The position numbers and the translations under genes were made by a program. A stretch of 64,000 nt of DNA from Nemophila menziesii (Eukaryota; Streptophyta; Magnoliopsida; Boraginales; Hydrophyllaceae). Below, in pieces: positions 1-10,626 of this stretch. The notes under the pieces are model-generated. The model saw only the letters and a program-made list of their open reading frames with translations. It ran no database searches and had not been told where the DNA came from. Every line of letters begins with the position of its first letter. Position 1 is the first letter of the stretch. The stretch is taken from contig JARWIR010000008.1 of assembly GCA_029959085.1 (NCBI GenBank), forward strand, positions 7,502,001 through 7,566,000. Direction: 5' to 3'.

Positions 1-23
1 CCATCATATTTATGTAGTGTAAC

Positions 24-398
24 TTATAAATGACATGCGTTAATCCTTTGCTTAGCTTCTTCTAATTTATCAACTTCTGCCTCAGGAACACCGAGGTCTT
101 CAGATCGTATCTTGCAATGTCGGAAACAATTTGCAATTGTTGTTTCCTTTACATCAAATCTCCAAGCCAAGGTAGCAAAGTTAATAACATCGAGAATGTT
201 AATCTTTTCAGGATTTGACGAGTCAACTTCAAGTCTCTGTAAGATGCTAGAATATAAATAACGTCGATAGTGAAGCTTAAATGCCCAAATTATCCCAACA
301 ACACATGCCTGGATTTTAGACGTTGTGTTAGAGGACAAGAAAAATAACTCTACATTTCTCAACCCTTCAACAACCTTTGGATGAGTTGGGCAATACAT
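24..398 (-). pseudogene. Tigger/pogo-like (CENP-B-type) transposase C-terminal remnant
   Basis: This 124-codon frame resembles the end of the DDE domain of plant Tigger/Jerky-like transposases of the pogo group (Tc1/mariner superfamily). Recognisable stretches are NVELFFLSSNTTSKIQ, FKLHYRRYLYSSIL and TIANCFRHCKIRS. The intact family has VDNCPAHP followed by a second acidic site in QPCDAGII. Here the matching positions read VMYCPTHP and QACVVGII, so both expected catalytic aspartates are gone (Asp to Met, Asp to Val). The ATG at 398 is internal to the old domain, and similarity begins a few codons upstream of it. The rest of the transposase is not visible upstream, so this is a truncated dead copy rather than a domesticated full-length gene. 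Family assignment is from remembered motifs. Confidence 0.72.
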
Positions 399-1805
399 TA
401 CAATAGGGAAAGTAATTATTCATACAAGAATATAAAAATGTGCAAAGATACTATCTAAATGAATAATATATTCATTTATCGATAAATAAATAATCTCGCT
501 TAACGAATATTTTTTCCTGGTCCAAAAGTATTCATTTATAGAGCTTTAACTAGTATTTGTTTGATAGTCAACATAGTTGACTAGGGGTTTTTAGATTATC
601 GGTTAGCTTGAGATTTATGGTAGATTCTTTTGAATACTTTGAGAAACAACTGTAATTTGGAAACGACAACGTTATAATCGAGGTACATCTCTCACCGGAG
701 CCCAATGTGGATGCAGACTTTTGTCGAACCACGATAAATCGGTTGCGTTCTTTATTTTCTGTTCTTAAATTATTATTATTTGAATTTTTTTTGAAAATCA
801 AAACTAAATCTAAACGGTTTTACGATAGTGGTATTTGAGCTTGTTTAAATCTCTTACACGTCTGTGGTATTCTACTCTTTTAAGGTTTTGATCACTCAGA
901 TCTGAAGCCGGATTAACTTCTTTATTTCTGGGTTAAGTTTTGAGGTTTCCGGTTTTTCTTGAAACTCTTGAAAGGTTTTTCAAAATGATTTTCGTATTCT
1001 TAGATCTCTTTGGATACTTTTTAGCTTCCGAGATATTGTGGGTCTATAAACTTGTGATTTAAAAGTATGTTATACTTTGATGTTTCTTCTAAACAGTCAG
1101 TACAAATTTATATATTTTTTTGTACTATTTTCTTTATTTGTTTGCTTTTTAAACTCCTTCAGTTATGTGTACATAAATGTTGGATATTTTCATGGTTCCT
1201 TCTGCTTTAGGATCTGTAATGGGATTTTATTGCAAGAAAAAGTTTCTCATCCACTAGAGTGTTTTTGCTTTCTTCAACATGATGATTTTATTTATTAATC
1301 CTTATCTTATTTTTTGTTTGAGAGTAGCTGATCATGCCTTGTTTTAAATGTCATTTCTCGAGGTGCGATCTTTGGACTCGAGAATGAGAAAAAAAAATGA
1401 TTCTCACTAGCATAAACACTATTCATCATCTTCTTCCTCAAATTTCTGCACATTTTAATTCTTAATTTATTAATTTTCCTTTCCCCCTCATCTCCCTACA
1501 CCCTCTAATTCCTTTCTTTTCACGCTTTACCCTCTGTGACCACGGACAAAAAATGGAGTCTGAAGAAATTGGATGGGAGGAGTTTGACCCGGACCCTTTA
1601 AAACTGCTAACCTCACTCACACCCAAATTAAAATGGAGCATGTTTTGACTATGATCATTCTCATAGCGTATATGCAGACACTTTTCTTTTGCCTCATCGG
1701 TTGGTACGGGGATAAGAGACCCCTTATCTCTCTTTGTGAATTTCAAGACTTAAACTCAAATGGAATGGATTGCGTAAGGATCAAGGGTGAGATAACTAAG
1801 ACGAT
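399..1805. other. unassigned AT-rich stretch
   Basis: No coding region or repeat can be supported here. The open frames present (568-801 -, 1077-1298 +, 1462-1746 -) are short, low in complexity and show no recognised motif. A short + frame starting at 1553 (MESEEIGWEEFDPDPLK) stops after about 32 codons. This may be flanking DNA of the Tigger remnant or the far 5' part of the LINE. Confidence 0.5.
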
Positions 1806-2420
1806 TTGGTATGTGATTGGCCGAGGGTAAATCTTGTGAATATCTCAAATAATCCTCAATGCATGTACATGCAAGGGTGTTACGTTGATCACAAGAGGAC
1901 TAATCAAGTCACCGGATTCGAAAATCTATCCAATGAAGCAAGATATGGAAAAGAAAAAGAATCTAGGGGAGATCCTCTTTGGGAGATGAAATTAAGCATC
2001 AGGTTTCTTCTGAACCTTGAATTAAGCATGATTAACAATTTACTTAATAAATTTATCAACTTATACTGCAATATGCAATATTGTAAATATGGTATAATTG
2101 AGCCTCTTAATTATATTGATTTCGCTGAACTCAATACCGGGGACAGAATCTGTCATGTCTCTTATGGGGTGAATCTTGTTGAAGTCTTATTTATTACCTG
2201 GTCTTATAGAATTTATTTGGTCCAACAAGCCTTAGATATCTATCAGTTATTAAATATGTATAAGACAAGAATGGATGAAAAGAATTTTCGGTACCATGTT
2301 TTTATTGTTGATAAGGGATTAAGTGGAGAAACATTGGAATCAACAAAACATTGGGTAAGGTGTAATCTAGATGAGATACTTATACAAGAAAACCCTCTAG
2401 CTACCGGCGTTATGAGTTAG
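1806..2420 (+). CDS. unrecognised 204-codon ORF
   Basis: I do not recognise this protein. It has an unremarkable composition with a hydrophobic middle (around residues 90-150, Tyr/Ile/Leu-rich) and a more charged C-terminus ending in NPLATGVMS. There is no clear signal peptide, metal-binding site or repeat. It lies upstream of LINE ORF1 (2623), on the same strand, with about 200 bases between. It could be a decayed captured gene, part of an older element, or a chance ORF in AT-rich DNA. The first ATG of the open frame is used as the start and nothing confirms it. Confidence 0.2.
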   Translation: MVCDWPRVNLVNISNNPQCMYMQGCYVDHKRTNQVTGFENLSNEARYGKEKESRGDPLWEMKLSIRFLLNLELSMINNLLNKFINLYCNMQYCKYGIIEPLNYIDFAELNTGDRICHVSYGVNLVEVLFITWSYRIYLVQQALDIYQLLNMYKTRMDEKNFRYHVFIVDKGLSGETLESTKHWVRCNLDEILIQENPLATGVMS

Positions 2421-2622
2421 CTCCAAAATCACGCCAAGATTTTGGAATTGTGAAAGATTAAGCCAAGTGTATCTCATGCAAAAACATATCAGAGATAACA
2501 GACATAAAGCTTCTTTCTGGTCTGAACTAGCATAAAATCGAGCGAGTATAAAAAGAGTGAGTGAATTAACCTTTACCACAAAAAACAAACATTCACTTTC
2601 TCAACATAAACAAGCATATACT

Positions 2623-4564
2623 ATGGCATCTACAAACAACCATCTTCTTCCGTTAGCGCGTGTGAAAATAGAAAATCTCGAGAAGTTTGAAACCCTCACC
2701 CTCTCAACCAAAGTTCAATCCCTCAAACCAGAAATACCAGAGTTTAATCTTATTACAAAAATTATCTTAGAAAGGGTTGTTCTGTTCACATCATTCAGGA
2801 AAGTTGTCTTTGATGCCTGGGGTATACTTGGGAGAATCATTTTCGAAGAACTCAAACCAAATGTGTTCAAGTTAACTCTCTTTCAGCAGGAGGAAGCGGA
2901 AAGGCTTCATTTCGTTAGACCATTAATCGTTCAAGGACTCCATGTTAGCATCACCAAATGGGACGCTGGCGTTGCTTTCAAGGAAATCGATCTCTCGTAT
3001 GCGTGTGTTTGGATCAGAATCTATGGTTTGGCTGGCATTCAAAATACTATTAAAGCCATCCAAATCTTCGGGGATTTCATTGGAGAGGTTCTTGAAATCG
3101 ATTATCCGATGGTGAATGTGGACAATCTTAGCTTCATCAGATTCAGGGTCAAGATCAAAACATCTGAACCACTTAAAACGGGGGTGTTCTTGGAGCAACT
3201 AGATGGTAAAGCGTGGGTCTCCTTCATATACGAGAACGTTGGTTTATTCTGCTTTAACTTTGGTGTCCTTGGCCACAACAAAAGTGCTTGCCCTACGTCC
3301 ATGGTGAGACCTAAATGGTCAGATGATGCTGCCAGGTATTGTAATTGGCACAAAGACATGAACATACGAAGTGAAGATAAGGCTTTCCATGTTATAAGGA
3401 AGAAAGATCGATGGGGCCACTTCGATGAAATTGTACGCTTTTACCCGTTCAGAAGGTTTGAAGGAGATGGGGAGGACAGTAGCAGTAACTCAAGGTGGAT
3501 ATGGTGGTCTGGCGATTACAACTGGAAACACTCAAGGAAGAAATCAACAAGTGGGACAACCTACTCAAATGGCGGTGGATGAGAAACAAGAGAGTGTCAA
3601 CTCTGGAAGTGAGTCGAACAAAATAAAATGTGAAAATTCTGAATTATTAGAGGACATATTTAAAAACTTGCATAATATGGATGGGCCAATTGAGGTATCG
3701 AAGAAGCATTTCCCAGGTTTATATAAAGTCTTCAGGCGTGAACTTGGTGATATCAGAATGAGCATCATCGTCACAAACGAGACAATTACTGAAGTTCTTA
3801 ATGCCCAAAACATCAACATCGACGAGATGTATAATAGCTTTAAGTTGGGGGAGGATAAAAGATGTAACATGGGTGGATTTACTGGAGTAACAAGTGAGGA
3901 GAAGGTCATCGCTGACCTCAATGAAAATATTGGTAGTAATGCTGGATTCATTGCAAATGAACACTTTTGGAACAATACCTTTGAATATGGTGGTACTTCG
4001 AATATCAAAATTGAAGAGCAGGTGGCCCATGATGATGGAAAAGGTAAAGGAGTTGTGGTGGAATCTGAAACTTTTGAACCCAATGAAGAATCCCAGAACT
4101 CCCAATCGATCCATAGAATCCAGCATCCGAGATGTGATGAGGATCAAAATCAAGGCCCAACGCAGGAGGATCAGAAGGAAATTGAGAGTACTTTTAAGCC
4201 ACTGGGAAAATTTACTTGGCCAAAGACTTTGAAAAGGAAAGCTACTCCAAGTGGCTGTCCAGGGAACGCGAAAGTGCAAAAGTTTACTAATGAGGACTTT
4301 AGAGCAATGGAGAAACGTATTAATGATCTTTAAGGCTTCATTAGTGAGATTAGTGATAGCTTCTACGAAGTGAGGGGTCAAATGAGAAATGAAGTGAAGA
4401 CCTGTGATGGTGTCAAAGTGAACGCAATGGACGAGGGCTATGAGGAAGAAGGCGAGAGGTTATTTTTTTTTGCAAAGGATACAACTGCAGTGGACACATT
4501 TAATATGACTCTAGTAGCAGTGAAAGCTCTAAAGATTCTGGTGGTGGTCAAGGGGGTCCTGTGA
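2623..4564 (+). pseudogene. LINE ORF1 (DUF4283 plus zinc knuckle), broken
   Basis: This is the ORF1-type nucleic-acid-binding protein of a plant L1-like LINE. The likely start is the ATG at 2623 (MASTNNHLLP); the open frame also extends upstream to an ATG at 2557. A DUF4283-like domain covers roughly the first 170 codons (VVLFTSFRKVVFDAWGILG through ACVWIRIYGLAGIQ and GDFIGEVLEID). A zinc-knuckle remnant follows, CFNFGVLGHNKSAC, where the second cysteine is Phe, so the finger is incomplete. Near 3425-3582 the reading passes to another frame, which runs to an in-frame TAA at 4331 and then on to 4564. The C-terminal half is acidic and Gln/Asn-rich. One frameshift and one nonsense codon make this a pseudogene. 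ORF2 follows 63 bases later. Confidence 0.75.
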
Positions 4565-4627
4565 CTGCTGCTAAAATCAACAAAAAATCAGTGGATGGCG
4601 ACCGGTCTCGTAAACTGGTCGGGTTTA

Positions 4628-4817
4628 ATGGATAACCTTTGTGTGTGGAACTGTCAAGGTGCAAGGGCGCCCTTGAAAAGGAAGCCTTTTAAACGTTTAG
4701 TCAATAAGTTTAATATTTCGTTTTTTTTTGTGTGAGTCTAAGTTGAGAAGAAGAGATCTTAGATCATGTTCTCAATTTATTAACTTTAGTAATTCCCATG
4801 TTGTTGAACCCGGAGGA
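4628..4817 (+). pseudogene. LINE ORF2 N-terminus (AP-endonuclease), truncated and fused to copia gag
   Basis: This is the start of the LINE ORF2 endonuclease. It reads MDNLCVWNCQGARAP, carrying the conserved WNCxG, then NKFNISFF. At a run of nine T (4721-4729) the frame slips by one. The other frame continues as the expected (F)CESKLRRRDLRS and FINFSNSHVVEPGG, including the Glu that follows the strand in EN domains. Similarity stops at the GGAGGA just before 4818. From the next codon the same open frame reads copia Gag (MNKLEPLNGSNYKRW). The rest of ORF2, including reverse transcriptase, is absent. The join is discussed in the findings. Confidence 0.72.
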
Positions 4818-5760
4818 ATGAATAAGTTGGAGCCCCTTAATGGTTCCAACTACAAGCGTTGGGCACAAAATATTTTAATCTGTCTCGAACAGTATGAACT
4901 CGACTTCGCTATATTCGAAGATCCTCCACTTATGGTGGATAATGGAGTTCCTACTGAACAAGAGCAGTCTAGACATCTTGCCCTCGAAGCTAAGTTCAAA
5001 AGAGCAAATACAAAGGCTAGATGTTGAACAACGTCTCGAATCTCATTTTTTATCTCCTTACCAAAGAGAAATTGAAAAAGGTCACATGGGAGACTCTCAA
5101 GAAGAAATATGTTGCTGATGATTCGGGTAAGAAAATATTTTACTGGGAACTTGTATAACTTCAATCTTACCAATCAGAAGCCTATGACTGAACAACTTCA
5201 TGTGTACAAATACCTATGCGCGGAGTTAATCACTGAAGGCATGAAGATGTGCGAATTTTTCCAAGCCAACATCTTGCTTGAGAAATTTCCGCCATCTTGG
5301 AGTGAATATCGTAACCATCTCAAACACAAAAAGAAAGAAATGACCCTCCAAGAACCTATGAGCCATATGCTTGTCGAAGAAGCCAATCAACTCAAGGATA
5401 AGTCTCTCTCTTTCCCTCATCCTTCCCTGAAAGCTAATCTTTTCAAAAGTTATGGTCAAGGTAACAAAGACAGGTTCAAAGGGAAGGCAAAACATCAAGG
5501 CTCAAACAAATCCAAATCTGGGGGAAACAAGAACCGCAGCAACTCCAACAAACAAGACGGAGGCTTTAAAACTTCCGATAAGATTCAGAAACCTAAGGGA
5601 GCTGTTTCTGCTATGGGAAAGAAGGACATAGAGCTTTCGAATGTCCTCTTAGAGCCGGCCAGGGTCCCAAAGCTGTCGTACATCTTGATCGAGATTGAAG
5701 AAATAATCGCCGCAATAATGGTTGATGTAAACTTAGTTGAGAACAAGAACGAGTGGATCC
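4818..5760 (+). pseudogene. copia Gag (UBN2-type) with displaced zinc knuckle
   Basis: This encodes the capsid-like Gag. The N-terminus MNKLEPLNGSNYKRWAQNIL is typical of plant copia Gag. The frame breaks near 5025, resumes in another frame (TWETLKKKYVADDSGKK), and shifts again into the long frame 5109-5921 (MKMCEFFQANILLEKFPPSW, RNHLKHKKKEMTLQE). Lys/Asn/Ser-rich spacer follows at about 5450-5600. The CCHC knuckle is visible only in an alternative frame at 5603-5644 (CFCYGKEGHRAFEC), where the spacing of the first two cysteines is also one residue short. Two small indels therefore bracket the knuckle. Gag would package element RNA, but this copy cannot make an intact protein. Confidence 0.8.
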
Positions 5761-5960
5761 TTGACACTGGAGCTTCCCGACATTTCTGCGAAAACAAAGC
5801 CCTGTTCAAAAAATTAGAGAAAACAACTGATGATGAATGCGTGTATTTGGGTCACTCATCTACCGCTAGGTTCTCGGTAAAGGAAAGGTTCCCCTCATAC
5901 TCACTCCTGGTAAGATTTTAGAATTAAATGATGTTCTCTTCGTCCCCTCTCTCTGTAGGA
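5700..5960 (+). pseudogene. copia aspartic protease remnant
   Basis: The catalytic triplet region reads WILDTGASRHFCENKALF, with the DTG codons at 5763-5771. This is the usual plant copia protease signature lying just after Gag. The frame is lost around 5870; the continuation (PGKILELNDVLFVPSLCRNL) is in a neighbouring frame, so one indel disables the domain. Confidence 0.78.
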
Positions 5961-6051
5961 ACTTAGTTTTCAGAACTCTTTTTAATAAGGTCAGAATCAA
6001 ACTTGTTTTTGAGGGGGAAAGGAAATCGTTATTACCAAAAATGACGAGTTT

Positions 6052-6726
6052 GTGGGGAAAGGGTATTTAAATTATGGTTTGTTTGTTTTAAACACTATAA
6101 CCTTTAATGAGAATGCTTCCAATTCTGCTTACATCATTGAGTCTGTTGATATGTGGCATGGTAGATTAGGTCATTTAAATGTCTCTTCTATTAAAAGGCC
6201 TAAAAATCTTGGACTAATACCCCTTCACAATGTGGATGACTTTGTAAAATGTCAAATATGAAAAAACCTTTTAAATCCATAACCACAAGAAAGACTAAAT
6301 TGCTAGAATTAGTATATTCTGACATATATGATTTTAGAAAATCCGCTAGTAGAGGAGGAAAACTTTACTATATAACCTTTATAGATGACTACTCTAGATT
6401 CACTAAAATATACCTTCTTAAAACTAAATATGAGGTAGAAAATACTTTTTTAAAATATAAAGTCGAGGTTGAAAATCAACTAGACTGTAAAATCAAACGA
6501 ATTAGGTCCGATAGAGGAGGCGAGTATAGTTCTAATTCACTTAAAGAGTTTTGTGAAACTAATGGTATTATCGATGAAGTTAGTGCCCCTTGTACGCCCC
6601 AACAAAATAGCATAGCCGAAAGGAGGAATATGTCCCTTAAAGAGACTATGAATGCCATGTTAATAAGTTCAGGTTTACCAACTAATATGTGCGAAAGCTG
6701 TTTTGTCAGCCTGTTATGTGATCAAT
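6052..6726 (+). pseudogene. copia integrase (GAG-pre-integrase plus rve core)
   Basis: The zinc-binding pre-integrase segment (MWHGRLGHLNVSSIKR) starts near 6151 and breaks with a stop at 6259-6261. The catalytic core then reads on in the overlapping frame from 6249. The catalytic triad is visible: Asp at 6321-6323 (YSDIY), Asp at 6510-6512 (RSDRGGEY) and Glu at 6618-6620 (IAERRN), a D-62-D-35-E spacing that fits the retroviral integrase core. The core ends in a shifted frame near 6690 (MCESCFVSLLCDQ). Triad residues survive, but the protein is split. Confidence 0.82.
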
Positions 6727-7240
6727 AGGGTACCCCATAAATCCCAAGATAAGACCCTATATGAGATTTGGAAAGGCATCCCATAAAACCTGAAATTCTA
6801 AAAAGTGTGGGGGTGCCTTGCCAAAGTCAAACTACCTGATTTTAAAACAGTCACGTTGGACCAAAATTATAGACTCAATATTCATATGGAACGCTCAAAA
6901 TAGTGCGACATATAGATTCTTGTCTTTAGATGATAATTCGATTTGTGAATCTAGAGATGCTGAGTTCTTTAAACACATTTCCCTTTAAAAACTTTGAGTT
7001 CTGTTAATGCTTCTTTACATGTTGATAGCCTATCTAGTAATGTTAATTTACCTTTTTGTGATATTTTCCCTGGCCCATTTACTTCTATGGATCCTAGTAT
7101 TATTCCCGAGGAAGAACCTAGGAGAAGTAAGAGGCGTAGGATCGAGTCCATCTTTGGACCGACTTCATCACACCTTCATGTCGAAAGGCCTTCACATTGA
7201 CCTTATAAGCGAACAAGTAGTCACCTGCCTCTTCATGGAG
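6727..7240 (+). pseudogene. copia integrase C-terminus and linker, decayed
   Basis: This lies between the integrase core and the reverse transcriptase. Fragments of the usual linker are recognisable in different frames: VINRVPHKSQDKTLYEIW (near 6721) and FRFLSLDDNSICESRDAEFF (near 6915). No frame stays open across the segment. It is included so that the copia coding region is accounted for continuously. Confidence 0.55.
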
Positions 7241-8106
7241 GAAGACCCAAAAACTTATGACGATGCTTTGAAACCTATAGATGCTAGTTTTTGGAAAGAG
7301 GCCATTAATAGTGAACTTGAGTCTATTAAAAGCAACCATACATGGGAATTAACCGACTTACCTAAGGGTAGAAAACATATTAATAGCAAATGGATTTTTA
7401 AGAAAAAATTGAGACCCGATGGTTCAATAGAAAAATGTAAAACAAGTCTTGTTATTAAGGTTTACCCAAGAGAAAGGTTTAGATTAGTTTGGCACTTACT
7501 CCCCTGTGACAAAAATCACCTCCATAAGAACCTTTATTGCTTTAGCCGTCATTAAAAAACTAGTTATACATCAAATGGATGTTAAAACCGCGTTTTTGAA
7601 CAGAGATCTGGACGAAGAGATCTATATGGTGCAACCTGAAGGGTGTGTGGTTCCTGATCAAAGGGACAAAGTTTGTAAGCTAAAAATGTCTTTGTATGGT
7701 TTGAAACAGGCACCTAAAAATGGTATGAAAAACTAGACAACACTCTCATTACAGATGGATTTGTGGCTAACACTCCTGATCATGTGTTTACTCCAAAGTA
7801 ATAGGCTCAGAGTGTGTTATCATCTGTCTTTATTTAGATGACATGCTCATCTTTGGTACTTCTATTCATATCATATATGATGCTAAACGCTTCTTGTCTT
7901 CTAGGTTTGATATGAGAGACATGGGAGAAGATGATGTGATACTCGAGGTGAAAATCATTAGAAGCAGTAATGGTATTTCCCTGAATCAGTCTCATTACAT
8001 AGAAAGGATGCTGAAGAAATTCGACTCCTTTGAGGTAACACCCGTAAAAACACCTTATGATTCTAGTATTCATTTGTCCAAAAAATGTGGGGATGCTGTA
8101 TTCTAA
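7240..8106 (+). pseudogene. copia reverse transcriptase remnant
   Basis: The N-terminal part reads FWKEAINSELESIKSNHTWEL and KHINSKWIFKKKLRPDGSIEK. After a frameshift near 7440-7506 come MDVKTAFLNRDLDEEIYM and KLKMSLYGLKQAPKNG, then a stop at 7734. The catalytic YLDDM lies at 7831-7845 in the next frame, followed by FDMRDMGEDDVILEVKI and SQSHYIERMLKKF-type sequence. All copia RT landmarks are present and in order, but spread over at least three frames. It would copy element RNA into cDNA; this copy is inactive. Confidence 0.85.
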
Positions 8107-8766
8107 AATGAATATGCTGAGATCATAGGTAGTGTGATGTTGTTAATGAACTACACTCGACCGGATATTGCCTATGTCGTAAGTATACTTAGTCGCTATA
8201 CTCATAACACGAGTAGTGACCACTTGGTTGCACTTCGTCGTCTATTGAAGTACTTAAGGGGTACCATTGATCTAGGCTTGCATTATAACAAATTTCCTGC
8301 AGCCCTTGAGGGATTTTGTGATGCAAACTGGATCTCTGACAATGACAAAGTAAACTCCACCAGTGGTTATGTGTTCTCCTTAGGGGTAGGTGCTGTGTCG
8401 TGAAAGTCTTCTAAATAGACTTGTATAGCACGCTCCACCATGGAGTCTAAGTTCATAGCACTAGTGTTGGTTGGGAAAGAAGCTGAGTGGTTGATGAGTC
8501 TCCTATCAGATGTGCCACTTTGGGAAGGAAGTGAAACACTTGTGTGTATCCACTGTGATCACAAGCAGCCATTTGGAGTCTCTCATAACAAAGCCTATAA
8601 AGGGAAGAGGAGACATATTCACATCAAACATGGGTCAGTAAGACATCTACTGAAAAGTTGTGTTATAGCCTTGGAATATGTACGATCGGAGAATAATCTA
8701 GTTGATCCATTCACCAAAGGCCAAACCAGGAGAGTAGTCTTGGAGATTTCGAGGGGGGTGGGATGA
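8107..8766 (+). pseudogene. copia RNase H remnant
   Basis: Landmarks include [55 protein letters not shown], then STMESKFIALVLVGKEAEWL and RRHIHIKHGSVRHL. The domain ends with FTKGQTRRVVLEISRGVG at 8766, the usual plant copia C-terminus. Stops at 8104-8106, 8401-8403 and just after (near 8415) interrupt it. It would degrade the RNA strand during reverse transcription. Confidence 0.82.
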
Positions 8767-9347
8767 AAACCCATTAATGGGGAACATGTGACTAATGAGT
8801 CAATGTGACTCTTTCCATCCATATGGCTCAAAACAAAACCGCCTTAGAAATTCATAGCCACTCGTGGTGTTCCTGTTGAGAAGGACATGATGAATAAGAC
8901 GTACCGAGTGTTTAAACTCATAGCGAATTCATAGCCTGTATGGTGGTCCTTTTGAGAAGGACTTGATGAATTCACAGGTAATAGCGAAATCTAAATTTCA
9001 TGATGAAGTGTTAAAGGAGACGTCTTTAAACAATCTTAAAATGAAGAAATACACAAAGTTTATAGCCCGCAAAGGATGGTCCTTAGAGAAAGACTTGATG
9101 AACTAACTGAAAGGTGATGTCCGAGGGAACTATATCTTTCAGCAGGGTAGAGTATGTGCTGTGAGAGTCTCAATCGAAAACCGTTAAAGTTCTAGAGTAA
9201 GTTCACTTAGACAAAATTCGGTGGTTGCCTCACTTCACTGCGTGTCAATTCAAATCGAAAGATATTGCCACTTAAGTACAATTCACCCAAATGCTGGTAG
9301 ATATGGAGACCTGTTCACCTTCTCCCCCAAAGACCCTAAGTGGGGAT
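8767..9347 (+). other. copia 3' untranslated region with three diverged repeats and PPT
   Basis: No reading frame continues past 8766. Three diverged copies of a unit that begins with TTCATAGCC or TTTATAGCC and contains GAGAAGGAC and TTGATGAA start near 8851, 8928 and 9059. The purine-rich AAGTGGGGA at 9338-9346, immediately before the LTR, is the likely polypurine tract. Confidence 0.6.
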
Positions 9348-10276
9348 TGTTAGGATTTATGCTATTAATTAACCTAAATCCAAATCACGATCTTTTGGAG
9401 AAGCGGAAAAGATTCAATTTAATATGAAGTATTAAATCAATCTATTCCCATTCTAATGGAGAAGTGGGTAAGTCACTTTTTGTGAAGGAAAAAATCCCAC
9501 ATAGGAGGAGAGATGGAAAAAATAATTGCATATAATATTTTACCCATCTATTACTTTCAAAAGAACTAAAGGCTATGAAAGCCATGAAGGAAATGGAAAA
9601 AGCCTAAGCGCGCACCACCACCACACGCCCGACCCGTCGTGGGCTCGTAGAAGAGTTGGGGAGTAAAAAATGAAATAATTTTTCTGAAGTGAATACGGTG
9701 GAAGAAGACTAACTCTTATAGTAGTCAGAAGCAAGTCAAACCCTTTCAGCCATAAGACAAACGCCCTCCAATTTCGCACCAGAAGATAAGTTTCCACCGA
9801 TTACGCACCAGTCAGCTGTTACATAACTTGGTCAAACACGTGTCCAGGTTCATTGTTGAAATTGAAAACGTGGGTCAAATGAAAACGCCAATAAATTATG
9901 GAGGCAATCAAGGGCACTATAATTGTGGGACGTTTCTAACAAAAGTTTTCTCCACCTACTCCCCTCCCCTATAAATACAGCAGCTTCTCATTTGCCTTAA
10001 GTTACGAAACACATTTGAAAATAACAAACACTCTACCACTCTTCTCTCTGAAAGTTATAGTCGTAGAATCAATCTCTGTTAGAGATAACCGGTACGCCAA
10101 AATATCTTTTTACGCCAAAATATTTTCGTGTAATATATTTTTTCTTTACCGATTTCCGTGTAAGTGTTTCCTTGTATTTCTATTTCTGTAATAATTAATT
10201 TACATTAATTCGAAACTGTTTTTTTAGATCTCCATTTTACTTGTTTTGAAAACCGGTGACTTTAAATTTTCCAACA
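9348..10276 (+). repeat. copia 3' LTR (929 bp)
   Basis: It begins TGTTAGG directly after a purine tract and ends CCAACA, giving the short inverted TG..CA termini. A TATA-like box CTATAAATA lies at 9969-9977, pointing + strand, with a plausible start about 30 bases on. A short direct repeat TACGCCAAAATAT occurs twice in the downstream part (near 10092 and 10110). No second LTR is available in the window for comparison, so the ends are inferred from termini and PPT position. Confidence 0.72.
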
Positions 10277-10612
10277 CACATGAACCAATTTGCAATTAAC
10301 CCTTTCAATATAAACATCACACATTTTCTTGAGAAGCGACCTATAATAAAAATCTTTATGCACACAGAATACACACCCAATTAGGTGAGTATACAATATG
10401 AATTATTTTTTGTGATATCTAGAAATAATGGTCCTTGTGTTATGCGATATAGCCAAATTACCAGTGTAATTATTCTAAAGAGTAGGGACATAAGACCCAA
10501 CAAATGGTTAGATTTGCAAAGTCAATGTATAACAAAGGTGTATACTCTATACATTACTTCATATGTGGCCCTTTCTGAAACATGGGTATATTTGACTTTT
10601 TATCATAACACA
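10277..10612. other. unassigned spacer
   Basis: AT-rich DNA between the copia LTR and the first SINE. The open frame starting at 10385 has no recognised motif and runs through the SINE target site. Confidence 0.5.
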
Positions 10613-10626
10613 ATAACCAATTGTGC

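Larger units (their letters stand above)
4818..10276 (+). mobile_element. Ty1/copia retrotransposon lacking its 5' LTR
   Basis: The domain order is gag, protease, integrase, reverse transcriptase, RNase H, which is diagnostic of copia (integrase precedes RT). It is followed by an untranslated region, a PPT and one LTR. No sequence matching the LTR is seen upstream of gag. The coding part holds many frameshifts and stops, so the copy is dead. The 5' boundary lies inside LINE ORF2. Confidence 0.85.

Noticed and set aside
1462..1746. 94-codon - strand ORF
   Set aside because: Basic and Ser-rich, with no motif, and overlapped by + frames of similar length. No support.
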